A DNA stretch of 64,000 bases, taken from contig NZ_CP012333.1 in NCBI RefSeq assembly GCF_001263205.1, positions 5,371,001 through 5,435,000 of the forward strand, written 5' to 3'. Shown here piece after piece: positions 18,455 to 27,443 of this stretch. The translations under genes and the position numbers were made by a program. Source of the stretch: Labilithrix luteola (GTDB lineage Bacteria; Myxococcota_A; Polyangia; Polyangiales; Polyangiaceae). Within the stretch, counting starts at the first letter, position 1, and each line of letters begins with the position of its first letter. The notes under the pieces were generated by a model. The model was given only the letters and a program-made list of their open reading frames with translations, searched no databases and was not told where the DNA came from.

Positions 18455-19762
18455 ATGCAAATTCGAGAGTCACGCGTCGCGCGTCCAGCTTCACGAACGA
18501 AAGGACCGATATCTCTTGCCGCCGTGCGTGCTGCACGAGCAGGCGTTCTTGCTCCGTTGCCCCGTGGTCAGGGGCTGATCGAGAGTCTCCAGCTTCTTGC
18601 TGACGCGAACGCGGCCGCTGCTTCATCGCTCGATCTCGGGCAGATGTTGACGGCGGTGATGGGCCTTCTCACCGGTCGCGGTGCCGAGGCTTGTGTCGTC
18701 GAGCTCGTTTCGAACGAAGGCTTCACGCGCTACGGCGCACCTATCTGGCCGAACACGGAGGCCGGGCGCACTGTGGCCGATCTCGTTGCGCGCGTCGCCG
18801 AAACGGGCCGTCCCACCTGCATCGCCGCATCGTTCGAGCCCTCGGGCGTGAGCGGGGTGAGCGCCGTCGGCGGTATGAGCGGCGCCGTCGAGCGCATGCT
18901 TGGTCAGCGTCGCCGACTCACGCTCGTTCCGCTCGCCGCCGATGGTCGGGTGCTCGGCGTGCTCACGGTGCTCTCGGCGAGCGAAACGCATCCCGATCTG
19001 GGCGTGCTCGTCGAGGTCGGTCGTAGTGTCGGTCGTGGCATCTGCAACGCGATGGCGTATCGCGAAGCCGTCGAGAGCTCGTCACGGCGGGAAGACGCCA
19101 TCGTCTCCCTCGGACACGACCTCCGAAACCCCCTCGGAGTCGTGATCCTGACCCTGAGCGAGATGCTCGAGCGCGCGAACCTCGACGAGCAGAAGGTCGG
19201 TGACCGACGCCGTCTCGAAGCCGCGCTCCGCGCAGCCGATCGGATGCACGAGCTGCTTCGCGACTTGCTCGAACTCTCGCGACTCGAAGCGGGGCACTTG
19301 CCGTTCGACCGGCGCGCGTGCTCGGTCGAAGCCCTCGTGAACGACGCCGTTGCGCTCGGTGCGCCGATCGCCAACGCGAAGGGCCTGACCATCCGCACCG
19401 ACGTCGAACCGAACCTCCCGCAGGTCTACGGCAACCGAAACAGCCTTCTTCGCGTGCTCTCCAACTTGATCGGCAACGCCATCGAGTTCACGCCGAAGGG
19501 CGAGGTGATCGAAGTCCGAGCCCACGCCTGCCGCGACGGCATCCACGTCGAAGTGGTGGACGCAGGCGAGGGCATCGCGCCGGAATCGCTCCCGCGCATC
19601 TTCGAGCGCTTCTTCCAGGCCAAGCCGAGCCGTCCGGGCGGTACGGGGCTCGGCCTCTCCATCGCCAAGGCCTTCGTCGAGGCCCACGGCGGCCGGATTT
19701 CGGCGGCCAGTGAGCCCGGCCGCGGGGCGACGTTCGCGTTCACCCTGCCCGTCACCCGCTGA
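18455..19762 (+). CDS. GAF-domain sensor histidine kinase
   Basis: This ~435-residue kinase has a GAF-like sensor region (about 55-205), a dimerisation domain with the phospho-acceptor His221 in SLGHDLRNPLG, and a full ATPase domain (NLIGNAIEFTPKG, VDAGEGIAPE, GTGLGLSIAKAFV). No membrane helix is visible, so it is probably a soluble sensor. I chose the ATG at 18455, which is preceded by a G-rich run; a GTG at 18437 in the same frame is the alternative. It probably phosphorylates the NtrC-type regulator encoded just upstream. Confidence 0.9.
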   Translation: MQIRESRVARPASRTKGPISLAAVRAARAGVLAPLPRGQGLIESLQLLADANAAAASSLDLGQMLTAVMGLLTGRGAEACVVELVSNEGFTRYGAPIWPNTEAGRTVADLVARVAETGRPTCIAASFEPSGVSGVSAVGGMSGAVERMLGQRRRLTLVPLAADGRVLGVLTVLSASETHPDLGVLVEVGRSVGRGICNAMAYREAVESSSRREDAIVSLGHDLRNPLGVVILTLSEMLERANLDEQKVGDRRRLEAALRAADRMHELLRDLLELSRLEAGHLPFDRRACSVEALVNDAVALGAPIANAKGLTIRTDVEPNLPQVYGNRNSLLRVLSNLIGNAIEFTPKGEVIEVRAHACRDGIHVEVVDAGEGIAPESLPRIFERFFQAKPSRPGGTGLGLSIAKAFVEAHGGRISAASEPGRGATFAFTLPVTR

Positions 19763-19821
19763 AGCGCACACGCTCGGTCTTCGAAAACGGGCGTGACGGC
19801 AGCGGTTACGGTTCTGCTCGA

Positions 19822-19849
19822 GCCGCCGACCCTTTTGCGGGCCGGCGGC
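19822..19849 (+). other. Strong GC hairpin between kinase gene and purQ
   Basis: GCCGCCG (19822-19828) pairs with CGGCGGC (19843-19849), with inner CCC/GGG pairing around TTTT. No T tract follows, so it may end transcription inefficiently or shape the purQ leader. Confidence 0.35.
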
Positions 19850-19869
19850 CCGTGCTACGTCCGTGCGCC

Positions 19870-20562
19870 ATGCGCGCAGTGGTTGTCCTTTTTCCCGGTC
19901 TCAACGCGGATGCCGAAATGATCCGCACGCTCGAGCTCGCTGGCGCGAAGGTCAGCACCGTCTGGTACGGAGATACCGAGCTTCCCGCGGGAACGGACCT
20001 CGTCGCGATCCCCGGTGGCTTCAGTTATGGCGACTACCTCCGTTGCGGAGCCATCGCCAAGGTCGGACCGATCATGAACGCCATCGCAGCGCACGCTGCA
20101 CGCGGAGGCTACGTTCTCGGCGTTTGCAACGGCTTCCAGATCCTCACCGAGTGCGGGCTCCTTCCCGGCGCGCTCACGCGCAACGCGCACCTTCGCTTCG
20201 AATGCAAAGACGTGTTCGTGAAGGTTGCCTCCGAAGGTCCGTTCACGCCCGCGACCGGCAGCGTTCTCCGCCTGCCGATCGCGCACGGTGAAGGTCGTTA
20301 TCAGGCTACGCCCGAGGTCCTCGCCAAGCTCGAAGCCGAGGGCCGCATTGCGCTCGTCTACGCGACGGCGAACGGCGACGTGCACGACGCGGTCAACCCG
20401 AACGGCTCCGTGAAGAACATCGCGGGCATCTACGGCGGTCCGTCGAAGAACGTGCTCGGTCTCATGCCCCACCCGGAGCGCATGAGCGAAGAGTGCCTCG
20501 GCGGCCGTGACGGCATCACTCTCTTCGAGGCAGTCGTTCGTCGCTCGCGGGTTGCCGCGTAA
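19870..20562 (+). CDS. purQ: PurQ, glutaminase subunit of FGAM synthase
   Basis: PurQ releases ammonia from glutamine for PurL. The 230-residue protein shows the class-I amidotransferase nucleophile in GVCNGFQIL (Cys86), an IPGGFSYGDYLRCG block, and the His/Glu pair in LMPHPER near residue 200. The start at 19870 begins the typical first strand AVVVLFPG. The matching small-type purL is on the opposite strand about 4.4 kb away; no purS is visible in the window. Confidence 0.95.
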   Translation: MRAVVVLFPGLNADAEMIRTLELAGAKVSTVWYGDTELPAGTDLVAIPGGFSYGDYLRCGAIAKVGPIMNAIAAHAARGGYVLGVCNGFQILTECGLLPGALTRNAHLRFECKDVFVKVASEGPFTPATGSVLRLPIAHGEGRYQATPEVLAKLEAEGRIALVYATANGDVHDAVNPNGSVKNIAGIYGGPSKNVLGLMPHPERMSEECLGGRDGITLFEAVVRRSRVAA

Positions 20563-20570
20563 AACGCGTC

Positions 20571-22328
20571 GTGGAGCTCGTCTATTTCGTACTCTTCATA
20601 AGCATCCTCATCTTCATCCACGAGTTCGGGCATTTCGCATTCGCGAAGCTCTTCGGGGTGAAGGTGCTGACCTTCTCGATCGGCTTCGGCCCCAAGATCC
20701 TGAAGGTTCGCGGCAAAGAGACGGAGTACTGCATCGGGCTTCTGCCGTTTGGCGGCTTCGTGAAGATGCTCGAGGAAGGAAAGGCCCAAGAGCCGATCCT
20801 TCCCGAGGACAAGACGCGCACCTTCGAGGCTCAGTCCCTCTGGAAGCGCGTCGTGATCGTGCTCGCGGGGCCGGCGATGAACATCGTCTTCCCCATCGCG
20901 CTCTACACGTCGGTTTACCTCGAGGACCGCGAGTTCCTCTCGCCTGTCGTCGGCGTCGTCTTCCCGGGCAAGCCCGCCGACGGCAAGCTTCATCCCGGCG
21001 ACACGATCCTCGCGGTCGGCGACATGCAGGTCTCGAGCTTCCCGGACGTGCAGAAGGCGTTCGCGAAGAACGCGGGCGTGCCGATGCTCGTGAGCGTGGA
21101 GCGTGACGGCAAGCCGGTGTCGGTGACCATCACGCCGTCCGACGAGATCGAAGTCGTCGAACCGAGCGAGCTCGATCTCTACGAGCACGTGGGGCGCATC
21201 GGTATCGCGCCCACCTTCGCCGCGCCCGTGATCGGCATCTCGCGCACCGACTCTCCCGCGTGGCGCGCGGGGCTTCGTACGTTCGACCGCATCACAGCCG
21301 TCAATGGCCGCAAGGTGGAGACGTTCATCGAGCTCCAGCGCCTCCTCACGCAGAACCGCGGCGACAACGTGAACCTCACCTACGTGAGGCCCATTCCCGT
21401 GCCGAACGCGCTCGGTGGTCTTTGCGACATCGCCGTGCTCGAAACGGGCATCGCGTCCCTCGCCCCGCGTCCTCGCGAAGAGGGCGCCGCCACGCGCGAC
21501 GGAGATCCCGACGCGCGCGCCAAAGACGTGCTCGATCGAACCGGCATCGAGAGCGCGGAGATGTATGTTGCATCGGTCCCCGAGGGGTCGAGCGAGTGGC
21601 GCGCCGGGCTTCGAGCAGGCGATCGCGTCACGCATCTCGACGGCGTTCCTCAGCGCATGTGGAAGGTCGATCGGCGCGGTGGTTCCGTGCTCGACGACAA
21701 CACGCTCGTCGGCCGTCTCAAGAGCGAACCGAATCGCGTCCACGAGCTCGTGTGGACGCGCGACGGCGAGCGCATGAGCGGCACGTTCCAGCTCCGCAAA
21801 GAGCGCTGGGACGAGCTCGGTCAACCCTACGAGCGTTACGTCTTCCGAAGCACGCACTGGGCGCCGCGTGCGCCGAGCAAGTTCGTGCCGAACCCGCACA
21901 CGGTCGCGTACGCCGTGAAGCGCGGCTTCGAAGAGACGAAGAACGCGATCAGGTTCAACGTGGTCGGCTTCGTGCGCATCCTCCAGGGGCGCGTGAGCAT
22001 CGCGACGGTGAGCGGACCGATCACGCTTTACGACGTCGCGGGCGATGCCGCGTCGAAGGGCGCGACGTACTTCGTCTGGGCGATGGCGGTGACGAGCGTG
22101 AATCTTGGGCTCATCAACCTGCTGCCCATTCCGGTTCTCGATGGCGGCCACCTCATGCTGTTCCTCGTGGAGTGGGTGAGGCGAAAGCCCGTGAGCCTGC
22201 GGACGCGCGAGCTTTCGAGCTTGGTCGGCATGACCGTGCTCGTCCTCTTGATGCTCCTCGCGTTCAAGAACGACGTGGCTCGCAAGTGGGACGTGATTGT
22301 CCTGCAGGCGCGCGAAATCGTTCAGTAA
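20571..22328 (+). CDS. rseP: RseP-like site-2 metalloprotease with PDZ domains
   Basis: This membrane zinc protease cuts transmembrane substrates, typically anti-sigma factors or signal-peptide remnants. The 585-residue protein has HEFGH in the first helix (zinc ligands and catalytic Glu), a second-helix GFGP, PDZ-like segments near residues 120-190, 215-265 and 325-400, and the third zinc-site motif NLLPIPVLDGGHL near the end. It is longer than the usual ~450 residues because of the extra PDZ-like region with a charged insert around 285-320. The GTG start lies 8 nt after purQ, so the two may be co-transcribed. Confidence 0.9.
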   Translation: MELVYFVLFISILIFIHEFGHFAFAKLFGVKVLTFSIGFGPKILKVRGKETEYCIGLLPFGGFVKMLEEGKAQEPILPEDKTRTFEAQSLWKRVVIVLAGPAMNIVFPIALYTSVYLEDREFLSPVVGVVFPGKPADGKLHPGDTILAVGDMQVSSFPDVQKAFAKNAGVPMLVSVERDGKPVSVTITPSDEIEVVEPSELDLYEHVGRIGIAPTFAAPVIGISRTDSPAWRAGLRTFDRITAVNGRKVETFIELQRLLTQNRGDNVNLTYVRPIPVPNALGGLCDIAVLETGIASLAPRPREEGAATRDGDPDARAKDVLDRTGIESAEMYVASVPEGSSEWRAGLRAGDRVTHLDGVPQRMWKVDRRGGSVLDDNTLVGRLKSEPNRVHELVWTRDGERMSGTFQLRKERWDELGQPYERYVFRSTHWAPRAPSKFVPNPHTVAYAVKRGFEETKNAIRFNVVGFVRILQGRVSIATVSGPITLYDVAGDAASKGATYFVWAMAVTSVNLGLINLLPIPVLDGGHLMLFLVEWVRRKPVSLRTRELSSLVGMTVLVLLMLLAFKNDVARKWDVIVLQAREIVQ

Positions 22329-22428
22329 AGTTTCCGGGCTCGAGGTCCGTTCGTCTCATTCGGGTGCACGTGCCCGGCGACCGTGGCGCGGGTGGAGGCG
22401 GTGTGTCATAGCGGCTGCAATTTCCCCC

Positions 22429-24543
22429 ATGCTCCGCTTTTCGCGAGTCTCTCCAGTCGTCACCGTGGTTACAGGCCTCACAGGCGTCACGGGCCTTTCG
22501 GGCTTCGCCCTTGTCTCGCTCGCCGCCGTCGCTGCCATGGCGCCGCTCGTGGCGTGTTCGAGCAGCGATCGGGTGGCCCCCGTCGAAACGACACCGGCTT
22601 CGACGAACCAGACGACCGAGCCGGCCCCGCCGAACGATTCGACGAACCAGAAGCCGAGTACACCCCGCAATCCGGACGAGGCTCAGGCGCCCGAGATCTC
22701 CTCGGTTGATCCGTCGCGGGCCATGGTCGGTACCGTCGGTCCGTCGATCGTCGTGACCGGCAACAACTTCGTACCGCGCTCGATCGTCCAGCTCGACGGC
22801 GCGCCGCTCGCCACGTCGTTCGTGAGTGAAACGGAGCTTCGCGCGACGATCCCGACGTCCAAGCTCGCCACGGTCGGCACGCTGCGTCTCTCGGTCGGCA
22901 CCAGCGCTCCTGGCGGCGGCGCGAGTCGGGAGATCAGCTTCGAGGTCGAAAACCCCGTGGCCTCGGTGACGTCGCTGTCGCCACTGTCCGTGCTCGCGGG
23001 ATCGGCGCAGACCCTGGTGCACCTCACGGGCACCGGGTTCGTTTCGGGAGCCAAGGTCATCTTCGGCGGCAACGAGCTCGCCACCACGTTCGTCAGCACG
23101 ACGTCGCTCGACGCCATCGTTCCGGCGAACCTGCTCACCGCGTTCGGAAGCGTGCCGGTGAAGGTCCGCAATCCGACGCCCGGTGGCGGTGACTCGGGAT
23201 CGATTGCGTTCACGGTCGCGAATCCCGATGCGGCGATCCAGAACATCAATCCCTCGGCGGCCTTCGTCGGCTCGGCTGCCGTCACGATGACCGTCAACGG
23301 CGGCGGCTTCGTCAATGCGAGCAACGTCGTCTTCAACGGCAACGCGCTTGCCACCACGTTCGTGAATGGCGGGCAGCTGACGGCCACGGTGCCCGCGACC
23401 ATGCTCGGCGCTGCCGGAGATTTCCCGGTCACGGTCAGCAATCCGCCGCCCGGCGGCGGGGTGAGCACGCCGGTCGTCTTCCGCGTGCAGTATCCGGTAC
23501 CGTCGCTCTCGTCACCGCTTTCACCGGCGACCATCGGTGCGGGAGCCGGCCCGACCGACGTGACCGTCACCGGCGTCGGCTTCTTCATCACGTCCCAGAT
23601 CACGTTCGACAACGCGCCCGCCGCGACCACGTACGTCGACAGTACGCATCTCAAGGCGACGCTCTCGGCCGCTCAACTCGCCACCGCCGGCGCCATTGCG
23701 GTGCGCGTGGTGAACGGCACGCCGGGCGGCGGAACATCGGCCGCGCTCTCCTTCACGGTGACGAACCCCGCGCCGCAGATCACCGGGCTCAATCCGACGT
23801 CCGTGCCCGCCGCCTCGCCCGACCGAACGATCACGATCACCGGCACCGGCTTCGTGCCGTCGAGCATCGTGAAGGGCGGGGGAACCATCCTCTCTTCGAA
23901 CTACGTGTCGAACACGCAGCTCACCGCGGTCGTGCCTTCCACGCAGCTCGTCAACCCGGGCAGCGTCGGCATCACCGTCACGAATCCCGCGCCGGGCGGC
24001 GGCAGCAGCGCCGCCAAGAACCTCATCATCGGGTGCGACACGAGCGGCGTTGACGTTCCGCTCACCACCGTCGGCACCCTTACGACGCTTCAGACGAACT
24101 TCACGAGCGCATCGAAGGGCTCACGCTTTTCGGCGAGCAGCTCGTGTGCGGTGACGACGATCGACCCGAGCAAACAGCAGCCGGTACGCTCGTGGATCGT
24201 CCAGAACACGACAGGTCAGACGGTCACGCTCTCGGCCTGGGCCGATTGCTCGACCATCACCAACGGCGATGCGTTCCTCACGTTCTACCGCCGCCCCACC
24301 GTTCCCACGACCGACGCCGAGCGTCTCGCGTGCGCGTCTGCCGTCTCCGAAGGCATCAACGGCGAGGGAGGCTACTCGAGCCCCGACAGCGGCGGCAGCC
24401 AGTACTGCCCCGGGCTCACCAAGGCGAATGGTGGAGGCCTCGTGCTCGGCGTCTGCGAGAAGGCCGTCGTCCAGATCCAACCCTGGGACGTTGCGAGCGC
24501 CACCTACCCGGCTCCGCCGCAAATTCGCGTCAAGCCGGAGTGA
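22429..24543 (+). CDS. Lipoprotein with five IPT/TIG repeats
   Basis: This 704-residue surface lipoprotein has an unusually long signal (about 42 residues) ending in the lipobox LVAC, a Thr/Pro/Asn-rich linker, and five Ig-like IPT/TIG repeats of about 95 residues with the recurring pattern ITITGTGF, LxATVP and NPxPGGG. The C-terminal ~170 residues are different, with paired cysteines and a beta-rich pre-peptidase-like look (SWIVQNTTGQTVTLSA). A structural or adhesive role at the outer membrane is likely. I know no precise function. Confidence 0.8.
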   Translation: MLRFSRVSPVVTVVTGLTGVTGLSGFALVSLAAVAAMAPLVACSSSDRVAPVETTPASTNQTTEPAPPNDSTNQKPSTPRNPDEAQAPEISSVDPSRAMVGTVGPSIVVTGNNFVPRSIVQLDGAPLATSFVSETELRATIPTSKLATVGTLRLSVGTSAPGGGASREISFEVENPVASVTSLSPLSVLAGSAQTLVHLTGTGFVSGAKVIFGGNELATTFVSTTSLDAIVPANLLTAFGSVPVKVRNPTPGGGDSGSIAFTVANPDAAIQNINPSAAFVGSAAVTMTVNGGGFVNASNVVFNGNALATTFVNGGQLTATVPATMLGAAGDFPVTVSNPPPGGGVSTPVVFRVQYPVPSLSSPLSPATIGAGAGPTDVTVTGVGFFITSQITFDNAPAATTYVDSTHLKATLSAAQLATAGAIAVRVVNGTPGGGTSAALSFTVTNPAPQITGLNPTSVPAASPDRTITITGTGFVPSSIVKGGGTILSSNYVSNTQLTAVVPSTQLVNPGSVGITVTNPAPGGGSSAAKNLIIGCDTSGVDVPLTTVGTLTTLQTNFTSASKGSRFSASSSCAVTTIDPSKQQPVRSWIVQNTTGQTVTLSAWADCSTITNGDAFLTFYRRPTVPTTDAERLACASAVSEGINGEGGYSSPDSGGSQYCPGLTKANGGGLVLGVCEKAVVQIQPWDVASATYPAPPQIRVKPE

Positions 24544-24593
24544 TCGCGTCGGAAGCGCTTCGACGGAAGGCTGCGGGCTGGTAGTAGGGCGTC

Positions 24594-25925
24594 GTGGCAC
24601 GCCCCCGCCTCGTCCCTACTGCGCGCTCGGTTGCTGCGGACGTTCTCGTTCGCGTCGAGCGGGATTCCGCCTTCGCCGCGGCAGCGCTCGACGTCGAGCT
24701 CGATCGCAACATCCAGCTCGAACCGCGCGACCGCGCGCTGGCGACGGAGCTCGTCTATGGCAGCCTTCGCCTTCGTGGTTGGCTCGAGGCGCGGCTCTCC
24801 CGTCATGCGCCGCGAGGTCTGTCGAACCTTCCGCCGGAGGTCCGCGCGATTCTCGTGATTGCGGCGTATCAGCTGCTCGCGCTCGAGCGCGTGCCGGCGT
24901 TCGCGGCCGTGAGCGAAGCGGTTTCGGGCGTCCGCGCCGTCGCGGGGGAACGTGTTTCGGGTTTTGCGAATGCGGTTCTGCGCAAGCTCTCGAAGGAGCC
25001 GAAGCCCACGACCGACGAGCTCGCGCGAGCGGCGCTGGCGTCGGCAGATCCGGCGCTGACGAAGGCGATTATCGAGTCGATCGGCGAGCCGGCCACGCTC
25101 GCTCTCTTCGCTGCGACCGAGCCTCCGCCGCTCGGCATTCGCGTGGAAGATGCAAGCACTCGAGACAGCTGGCTCGCAACGCTCCGCGAGGCGCGTCCGT
25201 CCGCGTCGATCGAGCCAGGGAGAGTTTCGCCGCACTCCATCGCACTCCGGGGGGCGGGTCGCCTCACCGATTTGCCCGGCTTCGCCGACGGCGCGTGGAC
25301 GCCACAAGAAGAAGGCTCGCAGGTCGTCGCGCTCGCTCTCGGCGCTCGTGAAGGCGACGTCGTGCTCGACGCGTGTGCGGGTCGCGGGAACAAGACCGGG
25401 CTCCTCGCGCGTGCCGTCGGAGTGTCCGGAGCCGTCGATGCGGCTGACCTTCATCCGAAGAAGCTCGAGCGCCTGGAGCGAGAGCTCGGCCGTATTGGTC
25501 AGCGGCCTCGTTCGACGTTCGCCGTCGATTGGGCTTCGGGAACGGGCGGAGCAACGGGGCCGTACGATCGCGTGCTCGTCGATGCCCCCTGCTCGGGAAC
25601 CGGAACCGTTCGCCGTCGTCCAGAGCTCCTCCTTCGTCGCGCCGCGAGCGATCTCGACGATCTCGCGTCGCTCCAGCGCTCGATTCTCTCGCGCGCGGCA
25701 ACGCTCGTTCGCCCGGGCGGACGCCTGGTCTACGCCGTCTGCAGCGTTTTGCGCGCCGAAGCCGAAGCGGTCGTCGAGCACGCGCGTCAGTGCGGACTCA
25801 CGCCTGCGCCGTTCGATGCGCCCGTCGCGGCGATCGTTGCCCCTGGCGACGCCACGTCGTTCCGCTTGCTCCCGAGTGAGCACGGTACGGATGGGTACTT
25901 CGTCGCGTCGTTCGTTCGAACTTGA
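24594..25925 (+). CDS. rsmB: 16S rRNA m5C967 methyltransferase
   Basis: RsmB methylates C967 of 16S rRNA using SAM. The 443-residue protein has an N-terminal NusB-like helical domain (about 5-135, with ALATELVYGSLR) and a C-terminal methyltransferase domain with DACAGRGNKT, the catalytic DAPCSGTGTVRRRPE and the second Cys in VYAVCS. Start at the GTG at 24594. It lies 50 bp after the IPT/TIG gene on the same strand. Length and motif order are normal for the family. Confidence 0.93.
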   Translation: MARPRLVPTARSVAADVLVRVERDSAFAAAALDVELDRNIQLEPRDRALATELVYGSLRLRGWLEARLSRHAPRGLSNLPPEVRAILVIAAYQLLALERVPAFAAVSEAVSGVRAVAGERVSGFANAVLRKLSKEPKPTTDELARAALASADPALTKAIIESIGEPATLALFAATEPPPLGIRVEDASTRDSWLATLREARPSASIEPGRVSPHSIALRGAGRLTDLPGFADGAWTPQEEGSQVVALALGAREGDVVLDACAGRGNKTGLLARAVGVSGAVDAADLHPKKLERLERELGRIGQRPRSTFAVDWASGTGGATGPYDRVLVDAPCSGTGTVRRRPELLLRRAASDLDDLASLQRSILSRAATLVRPGGRLVYAVCSVLRAEAEAVVEHARQCGLTPAPFDAPVAAIVAPGDATSFRLLPSEHGTDGYFVASFVRT

Positions 25926-26090
25926 AAGGTGCTCGGCGAAGGCCGAGCCGGTCCGAACGTCGAGGGGGGCCAATCACGAGGGCCGAACTTCGGAACGCAT
26001 AATTTTCGCCGTGCCGATCGCGTGAAGTGGGAACGACGGCAGGGGAAGGCCTTGAGAGGGGGCGGGCCCTACGCTAGCTTGCGTGCCGCG

Positions 26091-27428
26091 ATGCTAGACG
26101 TCACCGTGCCGCAGCTTGGCGAAAGCGTTACCGAAGGAACGATCACGAAGTGGCTGGTCAAAGAGGGCGACGTCGTCCAGAAGGACCAGTCGATTGCGGA
26201 GATCGCCACCGACAAGGCCGATAGCGAACTCCCTGCGCCCAGCGCAGGTCGAATCGCGAAGCTCCTCGCGAAGGAGGGCGACGTCGTTCCGGTTCGCTCG
26301 GTCATCTGCCAGATCGAAGAAGGCGTGATGCAGCCGACGTCGGCGCCCGCGGCCGCTGCTCCGGCTCCCGCCGCTGCTCCGGCGGCCAACGCCTCGGGCT
26401 CGCTCGGACCGCTCGCTTCGCCGAACACGCGTCGCGCCGCTCTCGAGCAGGGCGTGAACATCGAGAACGTTCGCGGCTCGGGTGATCGCGGTCGCATCAC
26501 CGTCGACGACGTGATGCGCGCCGTTCCCCCGCGCACCGAGCCCCCGATGGCCCCCGCGCTCCGCGCCCAGGCCGAGTCGCAGGTTGCTCGTTCGGTCGCC
26601 GCGGCCCCCGCGCCTTCGGCTCCCACCGCGCAGCTCGCGCAGATGATCAACCAGGGCGGCGGCTTCGTTCCCCCGGTGCCCGGCGTCGGCTTCGGTTCGT
26701 TCAAGGTTCCCGCCTACCGCGAGAACCCGGGCGACAAGATCACGCCCTTCACGCGTCGTCGCCGCATCACGGCGGACCACATGGTCTACTCGAAGCTCGT
26801 GTCGCCCCACGTGGTGACCGTTGCCGAGTGCGACTTGTACCGCGTGTCGAAGCTCCGCGAGGCGAACAAGGATCGCTACAAGAAGGAAGGCATGGGCCTC
26901 ACCATGCTCGCCTTCGTGACGGTCGCCGTCGCCCGCGCGCTCCGTGAGAACCCCGCGCTCAACTCGCGCGTCCTCAACGATGCGTTCGTCACCTACAAGG
27001 ACATCAACATCGGCGTCGCCGTCGACTCGCCGGACGGCCTCGTCGTTCCGGTCGTTCGTCGCGCCGACGAGCTCGGTGTTCGCGGCATCGTTCGCTCGAT
27101 CGACGAGCTCGCGGGTCGTGCGCGCACCGGCAAGATCACGGTCGACGACCTCTCGGGCGCGACCTTCTCGGTCTCGAACCCCGGCCTGAAGGGCAACCTC
27201 TTCGGCGGCGCGATCATCAACCAGCCGAACGCCGGCATCCTCCGCATGGGCGAGATCAAGAAGCGCCCCGTGGTCGTCGAAGGCGCGGACGGCGAGGATC
27301 AGATCGCCATCCACCCGGTCATGTACGTGGCCCTCAGCTACGACCACCGCATCGTCGACGGCGTAGCCGCGAACTCGTTCCTCTGGCGCGTTCGCGACCT
27401 TCTCGAGAAGGCGGAATTCGAAGTCTGA
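26091..27428 (+). CDS. 2-oxoacid dehydrogenase E2 acyltransferase
   Basis: E2 subunits transfer acyl groups from lipoate to CoA in the 2-oxoglutarate or branched-chain complexes. The 445-residue protein has one lipoyl domain (residues 1-76; ATDKADSE, Lys42), an Ala/Pro linker, a peripheral-subunit-binding domain (SPNTRRAALEQGVN to GRITVDDV, about 105-145), another Ala/Pro linker, and the catalytic domain with YDHRIVDGV near the end. No E1 or E3 gene is nearby, so the substrate cannot be fixed; sucB or bkdB are both possible. Start at 26091 gives the standard lipoyl N-terminus. Confidence 0.9.
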   Translation: MLDVTVPQLGESVTEGTITKWLVKEGDVVQKDQSIAEIATDKADSELPAPSAGRIAKLLAKEGDVVPVRSVICQIEEGVMQPTSAPAAAAPAPAAAPAANASGSLGPLASPNTRRAALEQGVNIENVRGSGDRGRITVDDVMRAVPPRTEPPMAPALRAQAESQVARSVAAAPAPSAPTAQLAQMINQGGGFVPPVPGVGFGSFKVPAYRENPGDKITPFTRRRRITADHMVYSKLVSPHVVTVAECDLYRVSKLREANKDRYKKEGMGLTMLAFVTVAVARALRENPALNSRVLNDAFVTYKDINIGVAVDSPDGLVVPVVRRADELGVRGIVRSIDELAGRARTGKITVDDLSGATFSVSNPGLKGNLFGGAIINQPNAGILRMGEIKKRPVVVEGADGEDQIAIHPVMYVALSYDHRIVDGVAANSFLWRVRDLLEKAEFEV

Positions 27429-27443
27429 TCCTTCCTAAGGATC
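27427..27443. terminator. Small hairpin at convergent gene ends
   Basis: GATCCTT (27427-27433) and AAGGATC (27437-27443) form a perfect 7-bp stem with a 3-nt loop spanning the stop codons of the E2 gene and treZ. It lacks a long T tract, so termination in both directions is only a suggestion. Confidence 0.35.

Noticed and set aside
20430..22151. Long minus-strand frame opposite the rseP-like gene (573 codons)
   Set aside because: Composition is that of an antisense shadow, and the plus-strand protein has clear catalytic motifs.
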